A stretch of DNA of 64,000 nucleotides from an uncultured Dehalococcoidia bacterium (GTDB lineage Bacteria; Chloroflexota; Dehalococcoidia; Lucifugimonadales; G958296245): NCBI GenBank assembly GCA_958296245.1, contig OY282458.1:1722197-1786196 (forward strand). The letters run 5' to 3'. The position numbers and the translations under genes are program-made. Positions 23,524-31,606 of the stretch are shown here, in pieces (position 1 is the first letter of the stretch; each line of letters opens with the position of its first letter). Under the pieces are notes generated by a model. That model was given only the letters and a program-made list of their open reading frames with translations. It did no database searches and had not been told where the DNA came from.

Positions 23524-24690
23524 ATGAAGCGCACCGCGGACGCCGTCGTGATCGGCGGCGGGGTCATGGGTTGCAGCATACTTCACAACCTTGCGCTCAA
23601 GGGTATATCCGACACGTTGCTACTGGAAATGGGCGGCCTCGGGTCGGGTTCCACGGGCCGATCCCAAGCGATCCTGCGGATGCACTACTCCAACGAGGTC
23701 ACGACCCGAATGGCCTGGAAGAGCCTTCGGATATACAAGAACTTCGAAGACCTGACCGGTGGGGCGTCCGGCTACACGAAGACCGGCTACGTTCTCATAG
23801 TGAGCGGCTCCGACCGCAACGCCCTCCGGGACAACGTGATGATGCAGCGCGCCGCCGGGGTCGCCGCGGGTGAAATGTCTCCCGCCGAGGCTATGGAGGC
23901 CGCCCCGGCCCTACGGGTCTTGAACAGCGAGGCTTGCGCGTTCGAGCCGGAGTCGGGGTACGCGGACCCTCACTCGGTCACGCAGTCCTACGCTGCCGCC
24001 GCCCGTAGGCTCGGGGCTTCCATAGCCACGAACACCCCTGCCCTGTCCGTCGAGGTGTCCGGCGGGCGCGCAGCAGCCGTCCTAACGCCTCAAGGCAGGG
24101 TAGCCGCGCCTCTCGTCGTCGTGGCCGCGGGCCCTTGGTCCAAGGGCATACTGTCGAAACTGGGGATCGAGGTCCCACTGGAGACGATCAGGCATCAGGT
24201 GTTCGTACTGCGGAGACCGGAGCCACTGGCCCAAGACCACCCGATCATCGGGGACGTGGTGAACGGGATGTCGGCGCGCCCCGACGTCGGCGGCCTCACC
24301 CTCGTGGGCGCGGGCGAGGATGAGCAAGGGGATCCGGAAGGGTACGACCAAGGGGTGGACGTGGAGGTCTTCCGGGGCATCGCGGAGCGGCTTGAGCGGC
24401 GGATGCCGGGCATGTCGCAGGCACGCTTCCGAGGCGGATGGTCGGGGCTGTTCACGGTCACCCCGGATTGGCACCCCATCTTGGACAAGGCCGAGCACGT
24501 CGACGGCCTCTACGTCGCCGCCGGCTTCAGCGGGCACGGCTTCAAGCTCGCTCCTATGGTCGGCGTGGCCATGGCCGAGTTGGCCGCGGACGGTAGGGCC
24601 GCCACGATCGATATATCACAGCTAGGGATCGACCGCTTCAGCAGCGGCCGCCTGCTCCGGTCCCGGTACGGCATGAGCGTCCTGGCGTGA
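23524..24690 (+). CDS. FAD-dependent oxidoreductase (DAO / sarcosine oxidase beta type)
   Basis: This is a 388-aa D-amino-acid-oxidase-superfamily flavoprotein. The FAD-binding motif VVIGGGVMGCSILHNLA lies at residues 8-24, GSTGRSQAILRMHY at about 40-53 follows the dinucleotide fold, and the C-terminal AAGFSGHGFKLAPMVGVAMA closes the FAD site. It probably oxidises the C-N bond of a glycine-, proline- or sarcosine-like substrate. It has no glycine-cleavage-T neighbour, so a heteromeric sarcosine oxidase is less likely than a single-subunit dehydrogenase. It stands alone between the R1 copy and a convergent MATE gene. Confidence 0.85.
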   Translation: MKRTADAVVIGGGVMGCSILHNLALKGISDTLLLEMGGLGSGSTGRSQAILRMHYSNEVTTRMAWKSLRIYKNFEDLTGGASGYTKTGYVLIVSGSDRNALRDNVMMQRAAGVAAGEMSPAEAMEAAPALRVLNSEACAFEPESGYADPHSVTQSYAAAARRLGASIATNTPALSVEVSGGRAAAVLTPQGRVAAPLVVVAAGPWSKGILSKLGIEVPLETIRHQVFVLRRPEPLAQDHPIIGDVVNGMSARPDVGGLTLVGAGEDEQGDPEGYDQGVDVEVFRGIAERLERRMPGMSQARFRGGWSGLFTVTPDWHPILDKAEHVDGLYVAAGFSGHGFKLAPMVGVAMAELAADGRAATIDISQLGIDRFSSGRLLRSRYGMSVLA

Positions 24691-24795
24691 AGGCGCAAGA
24701 TGGCCTCGGGGCCGTACCTAAAGTGTGCGGTGCGGCGAGGCCGCCCGTCCGTAGACGGACAGTTCCCGAGTTGCCGCTGAGTTGCCGCCGCCGCG

Positions 24796-26157
24796 CTATA
24801 CGACCCCTACTCGGAGCCACTTCCCCCTGGCTGCGTAGGCCGCAAGGGCTGCGAATCGAAGGGCTGCGCCGGCTATGATTGCCCAGGGGACGCCAGTGTG
24901 GTCCAGGGAGGTGAACCTCGACAGGGCGAAGGCGAGAGGGACCTCTACGCTCCACGTCAAAGCTATGCTGACCACCATAGGCGCGATGGTCTCGCCGGAC
25001 GTATTGAGTGTGTTTATGAAGACGAAGGCGCCCGCCAAGGCAAAGTATCCCAACGCGATGACCGTCAGCCACGAGGCAGCAGCCTCGACGAATGCCGCGT
25101 CTTCGTTGACGAACGACGCGATCTGTTCGGGGAAGGCCATCATGAGTACCGATGCGGGCAGGCTTACCAGGCCGACGTAAGCGATGCCCCACCAGACGGA
25201 GGCCCTTGCGCGCTGGGGATGACCTGCGCCCAAGTTCTGGCCTGCCAGAACGCCGGCAGCCCTTCCGACCGCCCGGCCAGTCAGCATGGAGGCCAGCTCT
25301 GCCCGGCGCGCCAGCGTAAAGGCCGCCACGGTGGTGGCCCCGAACGGCGCCACCACCGCCATGACGGCCAGCCGGGACAATCCGCGCTGTACGTCGGTTC
25401 CCGAGGCGGGCAGCCCGATTCGAAACAGCCGCCACAAGAGCGGAGCGTCGAACCGGTAGTCTTGGAATCTAAGCCGAATCTTGGACGAGCCCGCGGAGAG
25501 GCCGTACAGGTTGAGCGCGAGACCGACGCTGCGGGCGGCAAGGCTGGCCGCAGCCGCCCCAGCCAGTCCCAGAGACGGCATCCCCAACCAGCCGAATATC
25601 AGGATAGGACTCAGTACGAGGTGCCCGACCCTGCTGACCGTCTCGGCCTTCAGTGGCGTCATGACGTCGCCTGACGCCTGCAGCGCTCCGCCTGCGAGTC
25701 CATGAACCCCCCACACCGCTATCACCAGGAGCTGGATCCGCATGTAGGGAACGGCCTCGCGGACCACCTCGTCGCTGAGTCCAAAGATGCGCAACGCGGG
25801 ATCCGAGAGCGTCCACCCCAAAACCACCATACCGGCCCCCAACACGCCTGCGACGGTCATGGACTGGAGCAACACGTGGTTGGCGTACTCCGTCCTGCCG
25901 GCGCCCACGGCCCTAGCTATCATGGCCCTGGCCGCCACCTCCAGACCGGTCTTGAAGGTGACGGCGGCCACTATGAACGCCTGGACCAGGCCCATTCCGG
26001 CGATGGCCTGGAAGCCCAACCTGCCCACCCATATGAGGTCGGCTATCTGGTCGAGGACGCCAAGGACGGCTTCCGTTAACTGCGGCCATGCCAGGAACCA
26101 GAGATTTCCCGGAATGCTGCCCCGCGTGAGGTCGCGGTGAACCCTCGGCGGTCGCAT
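24796..26157 (-). CDS. MATE-family efflux transporter
   Basis: This integral membrane protein has about 12 hydrophobic segments (453 aa from ATG 26157). The MATE pattern is seen in NLWFLAWPQLTEAVLGVLDQ, WVGRLGFQAIAGMGL, and the second half with AVGRAAGVLAGQNLGAGHPQ and RARASVWWG. It should export cationic or organic compounds using Na+ or H+ gradients. The start begins just after the enolase-superfamily gene stops at 26163, so the two form an operon. An upstream frame extension would overlap that gene and is rejected. Confidence 0.88.
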   Translation of the reverse strand: MRPPRVHRDLTRGSIPGNLWFLAWPQLTEAVLGVLDQIADLIWVGRLGFQAIAGMGLVQAFIVAAVTFKTGLEVAARAMIARAVGAGRTEYANHVLLQSMTVAGVLGAGMVVLGWTLSDPALRIFGLSDEVVREAVPYMRIQLLVIAVWGVHGLAGGALQASGDVMTPLKAETVSRVGHLVLSPILIFGWLGMPSLGLAGAAAASLAARSVGLALNLYGLSAGSSKIRLRFQDYRFDAPLLWRLFRIGLPASGTDVQRGLSRLAVMAVVAPFGATTVAAFTLARRAELASMLTGRAVGRAAGVLAGQNLGAGHPQRARASVWWGIAYVGLVSLPASVLMMAFPEQIASFVNEDAAFVEAAASWLTVIALGYFALAGAFVFINTLNTSGETIAPMVVSIALTWSVEVPLAFALSRFTSLDHTGVPWAIIAGAALRFAALAAYAARGKWLRVGVV

Positions 26158-26162
26158 ACGGC

Positions 26163-27308
26163 CTACGGCGACCAGGTCCTGCCCAGTCGGCGAACTGCCT
26201 CCAGGTCTAGAGCCGCGCCGAGCCCGGGGCCTTCGGGTAGCCGCAGTCTGCCGTCCTCTACCCGCTCGGCCGGCTGCATCAGGTCGGCGCGCCAATCTGC
26301 TTCGTATAGGGCATATTCCAAGGGCATCGCACCGGGCACGGAGGCCGTGACGTGTCCGCTGGCGAGCAGTGAGACCGGCCCCGAGGGGCTGTGGAGGGAC
26401 ATTCCCCCTCCGGCCTTGATCGCCGCCAGGCCGGACCGTCTGGCCACAGCCGCGCCGCCGCAGTGTTTGACGTCCGGCATGACGACCTTGACCGCTTGGC
26501 GCGCGATCAGGTCCGCGAACAGGTCCTCCCCGTATCCGCCCTCGCCTCCGGCCACCGCCACCGGCGCCCGCGCGGCAATCCGCGCCAGGCCGGCCGCGTC
26601 CTCCGTGGGCTGGACAGGCTCCTCGAACCAGCAGATGCCCAACTCGGCCAACTCCTCAGCCACTATGACCGCGGAATCGACGTCGAAGCGGCTGTGGCAG
26701 TCCACCTTGAAGCTCACGTCCGGCCCCACGGCGTCCCGGACCGCCGCCGCGCGCAGTATGCCGGGGCGGGCCAGCCTGACCGCCTCTTCCGGACTGTTGC
26801 CCGGGCCGACCTCATCGAACGGGGCACATTTCACCGCCTGGAATCCGTCCCGCACGGCCCGGGCGGCTGCCGCCGCGAAGTCCGCCGGCGTCCGCTGCGT
26901 CGAGAATAGGCCCCGGTTGATGTTCGCGTACAGCGGCACGCTGCTTCGCGGCCGGCCGCCCAAGGCCTCCATCAGGCTGACGCCGCCCTTCAGCGCCTGG
27001 ATAACCGACACCCCGGTACGCAGGGCGCTCACAGCGGTAGCCAAGGCCGTGTCATGCCTCAGTCGGGGGGCGTCTACGCCCAACATGCTCGGGACATCTT
27101 CCTCGCCGGCTATGCCGGCTCCCTTCAGGGAGGCGGCCGCCCCGGCAACCAGTCGTACCACCTCGGCGGTAAGTTCGCCGGCAGTTATCTCCACGTCCGC
27201 TGAGACGCCGCCCGCGTCGTGCAAGCGTGCGAAGGTCCACTCCGTGCGCACGGTCACGACAGCCGAAGCAAACTCGACACGGTCCAGCCGCACCGCTTCA
27301 GTCGTCAC
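26163..27308 (-). CDS. Enolase-superfamily protein (mandelate racemase / muconate lactonizing type)
   Basis: This is a 381-aa barrel enzyme with an N-terminal capping domain. The metal ligands are readable: Asp in FKVDCHSRFD, Glu in CWFEEPVQP and Glu in AGGEGGYGE, followed by MPDVKHCGG. A Lys/His acid-base pair is plausible from the strand ends, but the exact subgroup (sugar-acid dehydratase or cycloisomerase) is not determined. It is co-transcribed with a MATE exporter. SAR202-type genomes are known for many enolase paralogs, so this fits the proposed lineage. Confidence 0.83.
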   Translation of the reverse strand: MTTEAVRLDRVEFASAVVTVRTEWTFARLHDAGGVSADVEITAGELTAEVVRLVAGAAASLKGAGIAGEEDVPSMLGVDAPRLRHDTALATAVSALRTGVSVIQALKGGVSLMEALGGRPRSSVPLYANINRGLFSTQRTPADFAAAAARAVRDGFQAVKCAPFDEVGPGNSPEEAVRLARPGILRAAAVRDAVGPDVSFKVDCHSRFDVDSAVIVAEELAELGICWFEEPVQPTEDAAGLARIAARAPVAVAGGEGGYGEDLFADLIARQAVKVVMPDVKHCGGAAVARRSGLAAIKAGGGMSLHSPSGPVSLLASGHVTASVPGAMPLEYALYEADWRADLMQPAERVEDGRLRLPEGPGLGAALDLEAVRRLGRTWSP

Positions 27309-27744
27309 TACGGGGCCTCCATTCGGGACGCATCCGGCGGGCGAGTCAAATACCTAAGGTCGGTGGAAAAGCAGCCGGGTCTGTGCCCTAAGACACAGAT
27401 GGCGGCTTCAGCGGCAGCGCACGCTAACCGGCGGCTGCCGACTGCACGCGGGCCTAGTCGCCTACCTCGCCGCCCGCGCATTATACATGCCCCGCGTTCA
27501 TGCCGAGATTGCCCGGCTGAATCTCCCGACCTCGAGAGCGTTTAGGAGGAGAGACACCCTCAGACTCCCGGCGTAGGGACTCCGCACCTCTGCACTCCCC
27601 GTATTTCCGAGGGACACCCCATTATGGGGGTGTGCAAAGGGGGGCTGCTTGGGCTACGATTGAGCGGATCGGCCTGAAGCGCCGCGCCACGCAGTGGCTT
27701 GAATACCTTCCCTTACCATCGAGGTCTAAAACAGGAGGCACAGG
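27309..27744. other. Intergenic region with R3 remnant
   Basis: No gene is supported over 436 bp. There is a hairpin TCTGTGCCCTAAGACACAGA near 27390. A decayed R3 copy lies at about 27541-27640 (ACCCTCAGACTCCCGGCG, CCTCTGCACTCCC), followed by CATTATGGGGGTGTGCAAAG. The DapA-like gene's ribosome site AGGAGG is at the end. Confidence 0.5.
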
Positions 27745-28677
27745 ATGAACCGCGAAGAGCTGAGGCAACTGATACAAGGGACCCTGGTCACGGTACCGAC
27801 CGCCTTCGATGAGAATATGAACGTCGATCTGGCGCGCATGACCGACCTGACAAGGTGGTGGGTGGAGCAAGGCCTGGGCACCAATACCGCGCCCCTGAAG
27901 GTGACAGCCGCGATGGGCGAGGGCCCGAACCTCGGCGACGACGAGTGGCCCCACGTCCTGCGCACTGTGGTCAACGCCGCGGGCAGCGGCGCCGTCGTAA
28001 TGTGCGCCCTCAAGTCGAAGAATACCCTTCACGCCATCGACGATGCGAAGAGGGCGCAAGACCTCGGCGCCGTCGGTCTGCAGATCGACCTGCCCTTCTT
28101 CCACCACTGCCAGCAGGACGACTACGTGCGGTACTTCACAGACATCTCGGACGCGATCGACATCGGCATCATGATCTACAACACACACTGGTTCACCCAG
28201 AATCCCCAGCAGGAATCGATGCAGACGGACACGATGCTGAGGATGAAGGACGCAGAGCACGTCGCGGCGCTCAAGTGGTCCCCTGCCGAGGGGCAGGAAT
28301 ACGACGACATGACGAAAATCGCCCACGTATTCAACATTATCGACAACACCGGCTCGCCCGTCCGGTGCCACAGAAACGGAGGACGGGGCTACATCAGCAG
28401 CCTGATCGCCGTATACCCGCCTCACGACCTGGCGATATGGCGGCTGTTGGAGGAGGGCAAATACGACGAGGCTCAAGCCAGGTTCGACCGCGTAAGGAGC
28501 GCGCTGGCCGATTGGGACGCGAGGACGCGCGCAAAGTCCGGCGGCTACCGGCAGGGCAAGGGGATGATGGCCGCCTTGGGCCGCCCTGCGGGGCCGCCGC
28601 GTCCGCCGACGCTGCCCTTGGACGACGACGAGACCGCGGAGGCCGCCAGGATCATGAAGGGCCTCGGCTGGAGCTAG
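27745..28677 (+). CDS. DapA-family (dihydrodipicolinate synthase-like) lyase, copy 1
   Basis: This is a 310-aa class-I aldolase-type barrel protein. GIMIYNTHW carries the expected active-site Tyr and AALKWSP the Schiff-base Lys. The GTTGE motif that lines true dihydrodipicolinate synthases is replaced by LKVTAAMGEG, so lysine biosynthesis is unlikely. A retro-aldol or dehydratase role on a keto-acid is the better inference. AGGAGG lies 6 nt upstream of ATG. Its stop overlaps the convergent PAC2 gene by 4 bp. A paralog lies at 43774-44727. Confidence 0.85.
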   Translation: MNREELRQLIQGTLVTVPTAFDENMNVDLARMTDLTRWWVEQGLGTNTAPLKVTAAMGEGPNLGDDEWPHVLRTVVNAAGSGAVVMCALKSKNTLHAIDDAKRAQDLGAVGLQIDLPFFHHCQQDDYVRYFTDISDAIDIGIMIYNTHWFTQNPQQESMQTDTMLRMKDAEHVAALKWSPAEGQEYDDMTKIAHVFNIIDNTGSPVRCHRNGGRGYISSLIAVYPPHDLAIWRLLEEGKYDEAQARFDRVRSALADWDARTRAKSGGYRQGKGMMAALGRPAGPPRPPTLPLDDDETAEAARIMKGLGWS

Positions 28678-29585
28678 CTGTCATCAGGATTATCCTCTAG
28701 CCGCTGGCCCATCTGCTGCAGGAAGCTCTCCACGTCCGGGGCCAGCTCCACCTTCTCCTCCGCACTCTCCGGCGGGGCAGCCTGGCCCGTGGCGACCTTG
28801 TCGTAGTCGGCCTCGAGCTGGCGGATGACCCTGGTTATCTGGGAGTTGTTCTGCACCAGGGAGCTGATGTACTTGTACTGCTGCTCCCCCTTGGTGAAGT
28901 CAACGAGCGAGCTGGGGAAGCCGTATATGGCGCACAGGACCTGCAGGACGCGGGCGGCGGCTTGGTGGTCCTCGTCCAGTTGGGCATACTGGGGAACATG
29001 CACCATCAAGCTCGCCGTGGGCGTACCTGCGGCCTCCAGGTTCTCCATGACGAGGTGTACGATGCTGGTAGGCCCCTGGTACGTGTTGCTCCTCTCGGAG
29101 ATGAGATCCCCGGCCAACCTTACCTGCTCCTCGGAGAAGGTGCCCGTTACGAGAAGGGGCCGGGTGTGGGGAACCGCGTCGTAGAACCCGCCTATACGGC
29201 AGTACTCGCTGACGCCGAAGTGCTGGAGCAGAGCCACGATGGCGTCCGTGTACTCCTCACCTCTGGCGTGCGGCTCTCGGATGTGGAGGAAGATGTAATC
29301 CTTGGAGCTCTCCGCGTCGAGGCCGTAGTTGACTATGGTATTGGGTATGGATAGTGTACGCCGCCCCTCGACCGACCGCATCACCGGCCTATCCCTGGTG
29401 AAGTCGAAGAAGTCGCCGGGCCGCGACAGCTTTCCCAACTGTCTGGCGCCCAGGTGCTGCTCGATCTTACTAAGCACCAAGCGGCCAACCTTGCCGACGT
29501 TGACCCACGGCGTGAGCATCGCCAACGCGCGCGGGTCGCGCAGAGAGGGGATGTCGTCGGATACGTCAAATGCGCCTACTCTCAT
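28674..29585 (-). CDS. PAC2-family protein
   Basis: This 303-aa protein has the PAC2 (proteasome assembly chaperone 2-like, DUF75) fold: N-terminal LTPWVNVGKVGRLVLS, IFLHIREPHARGEEYTDAIV, IGGFYDAVPHTRPLLVTGTF, and SIVHLVMENLEAAGTP with VHVPQYAQL near residue 218. The C-terminus is a charged helical tail. Members occur in archaea, actinobacteria and Chloroflexota; the cellular role outside proteasome assembly is unclear. No proteasome genes are in the window. Confidence 0.85.
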   Translation of the reverse strand: MRVGAFDVSDDIPSLRDPRALAMLTPWVNVGKVGRLVLSKIEQHLGARQLGKLSRPGDFFDFTRDRPVMRSVEGRRTLSIPNTIVNYGLDAESSKDYIFLHIREPHARGEEYTDAIVALLQHFGVSEYCRIGGFYDAVPHTRPLLVTGTFSEEQVRLAGDLISERSNTYQGPTSIVHLVMENLEAAGTPTASLMVHVPQYAQLDEDHQAAARVLQVLCAIYGFPSSLVDFTKGEQQYKYISSLVQNNSQITRVIRQLEADYDKVATGQAAPPESAEEKVELAPDVESFLQQMGQRLEDNPDDS

Positions 29586-29854
29586 GGGTGGTATCGTGCC
29601 AGAGTAGGCCGTCTAATGCAAGGCCAGAGTCGAAATTTTCTAATACGAGGCATAGCTATGGTCAACCACGTGGAGGGCGAGCAGACCCATGACGTCTGTA
29701 CCCGTCCGGCCCTGGGCGGACCCTCTCGACACCACACCACTTGGACACTTGATATGGGGGGGGCCGCGGGCATACACTCCGGGACGAGAGCAGACCGCCG
29801 CTAACGGCAATAGGCAGGACCTGAAGGCAGACCACCGCATCATGGCCCCATAGT

Positions 29855-30829
29855 ATGGAATACGTAAGATTCGGCCGGGCCGGCGTGAAGGTCTCGCGTC
29901 TGGCCTTGGGCTTAGGATTCAGAGGAATAAGCTCGCCGGACGAGGCCACCCGGGTCATCGAGCACGCCATCGACTTGGGCGTCAATCTGATCGACTGCTC
30001 CAACTTCTACGGCCTAGCCGACGGGTCCATGCTCTCAGAGGAGATTCTCGCAGGAGTACTGAAAACCCACCGCGACGACCTGGTAATCACCTCCAAGGTG
30101 TTCGGCCGGATCGGCCCCGGACCCAACGACAGCGGCAACTCTCGCCACCACGTCATGAGGGAGGTAGAACGCTCCCTGAGACGCCTGGACACCGACCGCA
30201 TAGACGTCTACCTGCTCCACGGCTACGATGAGGATACCCCGCTCGAAGAGACCCTGCGAGCCTTGGACGACCTGATCACGCAGGGCAAAGTGCTGTACGC
30301 CGGCTGCAGCAACTTCGCCGCCTGGCAGGTCTGCAAGGCGCTATGGACAGCCGACAGGCTCAGCGCCGGCCCGATCATCTGCGTGCAGCACCCTTACAGT
30401 CTGCTCAACCGGGCTATTGAGACCGATCTATTCGGGCTCGTGCGAGATCAGGGGCTGGGGGTCATGGCGTTCAGCCCATTGGGCGCCGGTCTGCTCAGCG
30501 GCGATTACCGCACCGGAACGGCGCCCCCGCCGGGCACGCTCTGGGTGGGCAAGGATAGAGCGCGCTTCCATGCCTCGATGTCCGGCAGCGCCGTGGCCGT
30601 GCTCGGCGAGTTGTCCCGCATAGCGGCGGAACGGGGCAAGACGGTCGCCCAGACTGCTCTGAACTGGGTCATTTCCAAGAGCGAGGTAACGGTCGCGATA
30701 TTCGGCTGCGACGGTGTCGAACACCTCGAAGACAATCTCGGCGCAGTGGGTTGGGAACTGAGCGAAGACGAGATGTCGGCCCTAGACAAGGCGTCCGAGG
30801 GAGCCAGCGTCAGCTTCGTCAATCTGTGA
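29855..30829 (+). CDS. Aldo/keto reductase
   Basis: This 324-aa NADPH-dependent barrel reductase has the complete tetrad: Asp and Tyr in LIDCSNFYG, Lys in VITSKVFGR, and His in VYLLHGYDED. VMAFSPLGAGLLSGDY follows with the cofactor-contact region near the C-terminus (TALNWVISKSEVTVAIFGC). It is similar to potassium-channel beta-like/IolS-type members that reduce sugars or aldehydes. It stands alone, with its stop 27 bp from the convergent Nudix gene. Confidence 0.88.
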   Translation: MEYVRFGRAGVKVSRLALGLGFRGISSPDEATRVIEHAIDLGVNLIDCSNFYGLADGSMLSEEILAGVLKTHRDDLVITSKVFGRIGPGPNDSGNSRHHVMREVERSLRRLDTDRIDVYLLHGYDEDTPLEETLRALDDLITQGKVLYAGCSNFAAWQVCKALWTADRLSAGPIICVQHPYSLLNRAIETDLFGLVRDQGLGVMAFSPLGAGLLSGDYRTGTAPPPGTLWVGKDRARFHASMSGSAVAVLGELSRIAAERGKTVAQTALNWVISKSEVTVAIFGCDGVEHLEDNLGAVGWELSEDEMSALDKASEGASVSFVNL

Positions 30830-30855
30830 AGGGCGTGCCGCTCTCGGGTTCGCCG

Positions 30856-31344
30856 TCACCTGTCCCGCCAAGCCCTCAGGATGCCGGCGTCGTGAAAGAA
30901 GGGGAGCGGCGGCAGCGCGTCCGGGTCGAACAGCGCCGCGTCGCTGACCTCTTCCCCCGCCTGCAGGACGCCCCCGACGACCTCCGCCGCGTAGGCCGCC
31001 AGCACTATGGGGTCGCCCGTCCTTGAGTAGACGCCGATCAGCCGCGTGACCTCCACGACGAGGCCGGTCTCCTCGCGGACCTCCCTGACGGCGGCGTCCT
31101 CCACGGCCTCGCCCCGGTCCACGTACCCGGAAGGAAAGCTCCACTCGCCGAGCGCGGGCTCGTTGGCCCTGCGCACCAACACGAGCTTGCCGTCTATCGC
31201 TATGAGTACGACGGCGGCCAGCTTGGGATCTAGGAAGACTATGTTCCCGCAGCGAGGGCACCGGGGCCTGGGTTTCCCGTGGACCGTCTCGACGACCAGA
31301 CCGTGGCCGCAACGCCCGCAGTAGCTCACGCCCGCTTCCAACAC
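30856..31344 (-). CDS. Nudix hydrolase with N-terminal zinc ribbon
   Basis: This is a 162-aa protein. Residues 8-33 form a zinc ribbon (CGRCGHGL then CPRCGN), and the Nudix box GYVDRGEAVEDAAVREVREE then TGL is perfect at about residues 73-95. NADH pyrophosphatases share this ribbon but are longer, so the target may be a nucleotide sugar or NAD-like compound. It starts at 31344 and is read toward the aldo/keto reductase. Confidence 0.88.
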   Translation of the reverse strand: MLEAGVSYCGRCGHGLVVETVHGKPRPRCPRCGNIVFLDPKLAAVVLIAIDGKLVLVRRANEPALGEWSFPSGYVDRGEAVEDAAVREVREETGLVVEVTRLIGVYSRTGDPIVLAAYAAEVVGGVLQAGEEVSDAALFDPDALPPLPFFHDAGILRAWRDR

Positions 31345-31540
31345 GGCCTCCTCCGTACCATCCCAGCCATGCTACCGGCACGGCCCAACGGCGTCTAGGA
31401 CGCTGTCACTCACCGAACCACGTCTTCACCATGTCTGTATCCGTAGAAGCTGGCCCGGCGCCCTGCCCTCCCCCGCAATAGATTGGCGGGGACACCCTAA
31501 CCCTGAACATACTCGTTCCGTAAAGTTCTTATATTGATGA

Positions 31541-31546
31541 TATAAT
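31541..31546 (+). promoter_or_regulatory. Candidate -10 box upstream of gyrA
   Basis: A perfect TATAAT, followed by GCG, lies 61 bp before the gyrA ATG in a short AT-rich patch. No convincing -35 hexamer is 16-18 bp upstream, so the assignment is tentative. The same TATAATGCG occurs at 35830 upstream of the adaptor gene. Confidence 0.4.
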
Positions 31547-31606
31547 GCGAGTCGGCCCCTTCGGGGCCGGCGTATCACTACCAACCACGTATAGGGGCAA
31601 CGGCAC

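Noticed and set aside
26137..27357. 406-aa plus-strand frame opposite the enolase-superfamily gene
   Set aside because: Ser/Ala/Thr-rich antisense product; the minus strand has all three enolase metal ligands.
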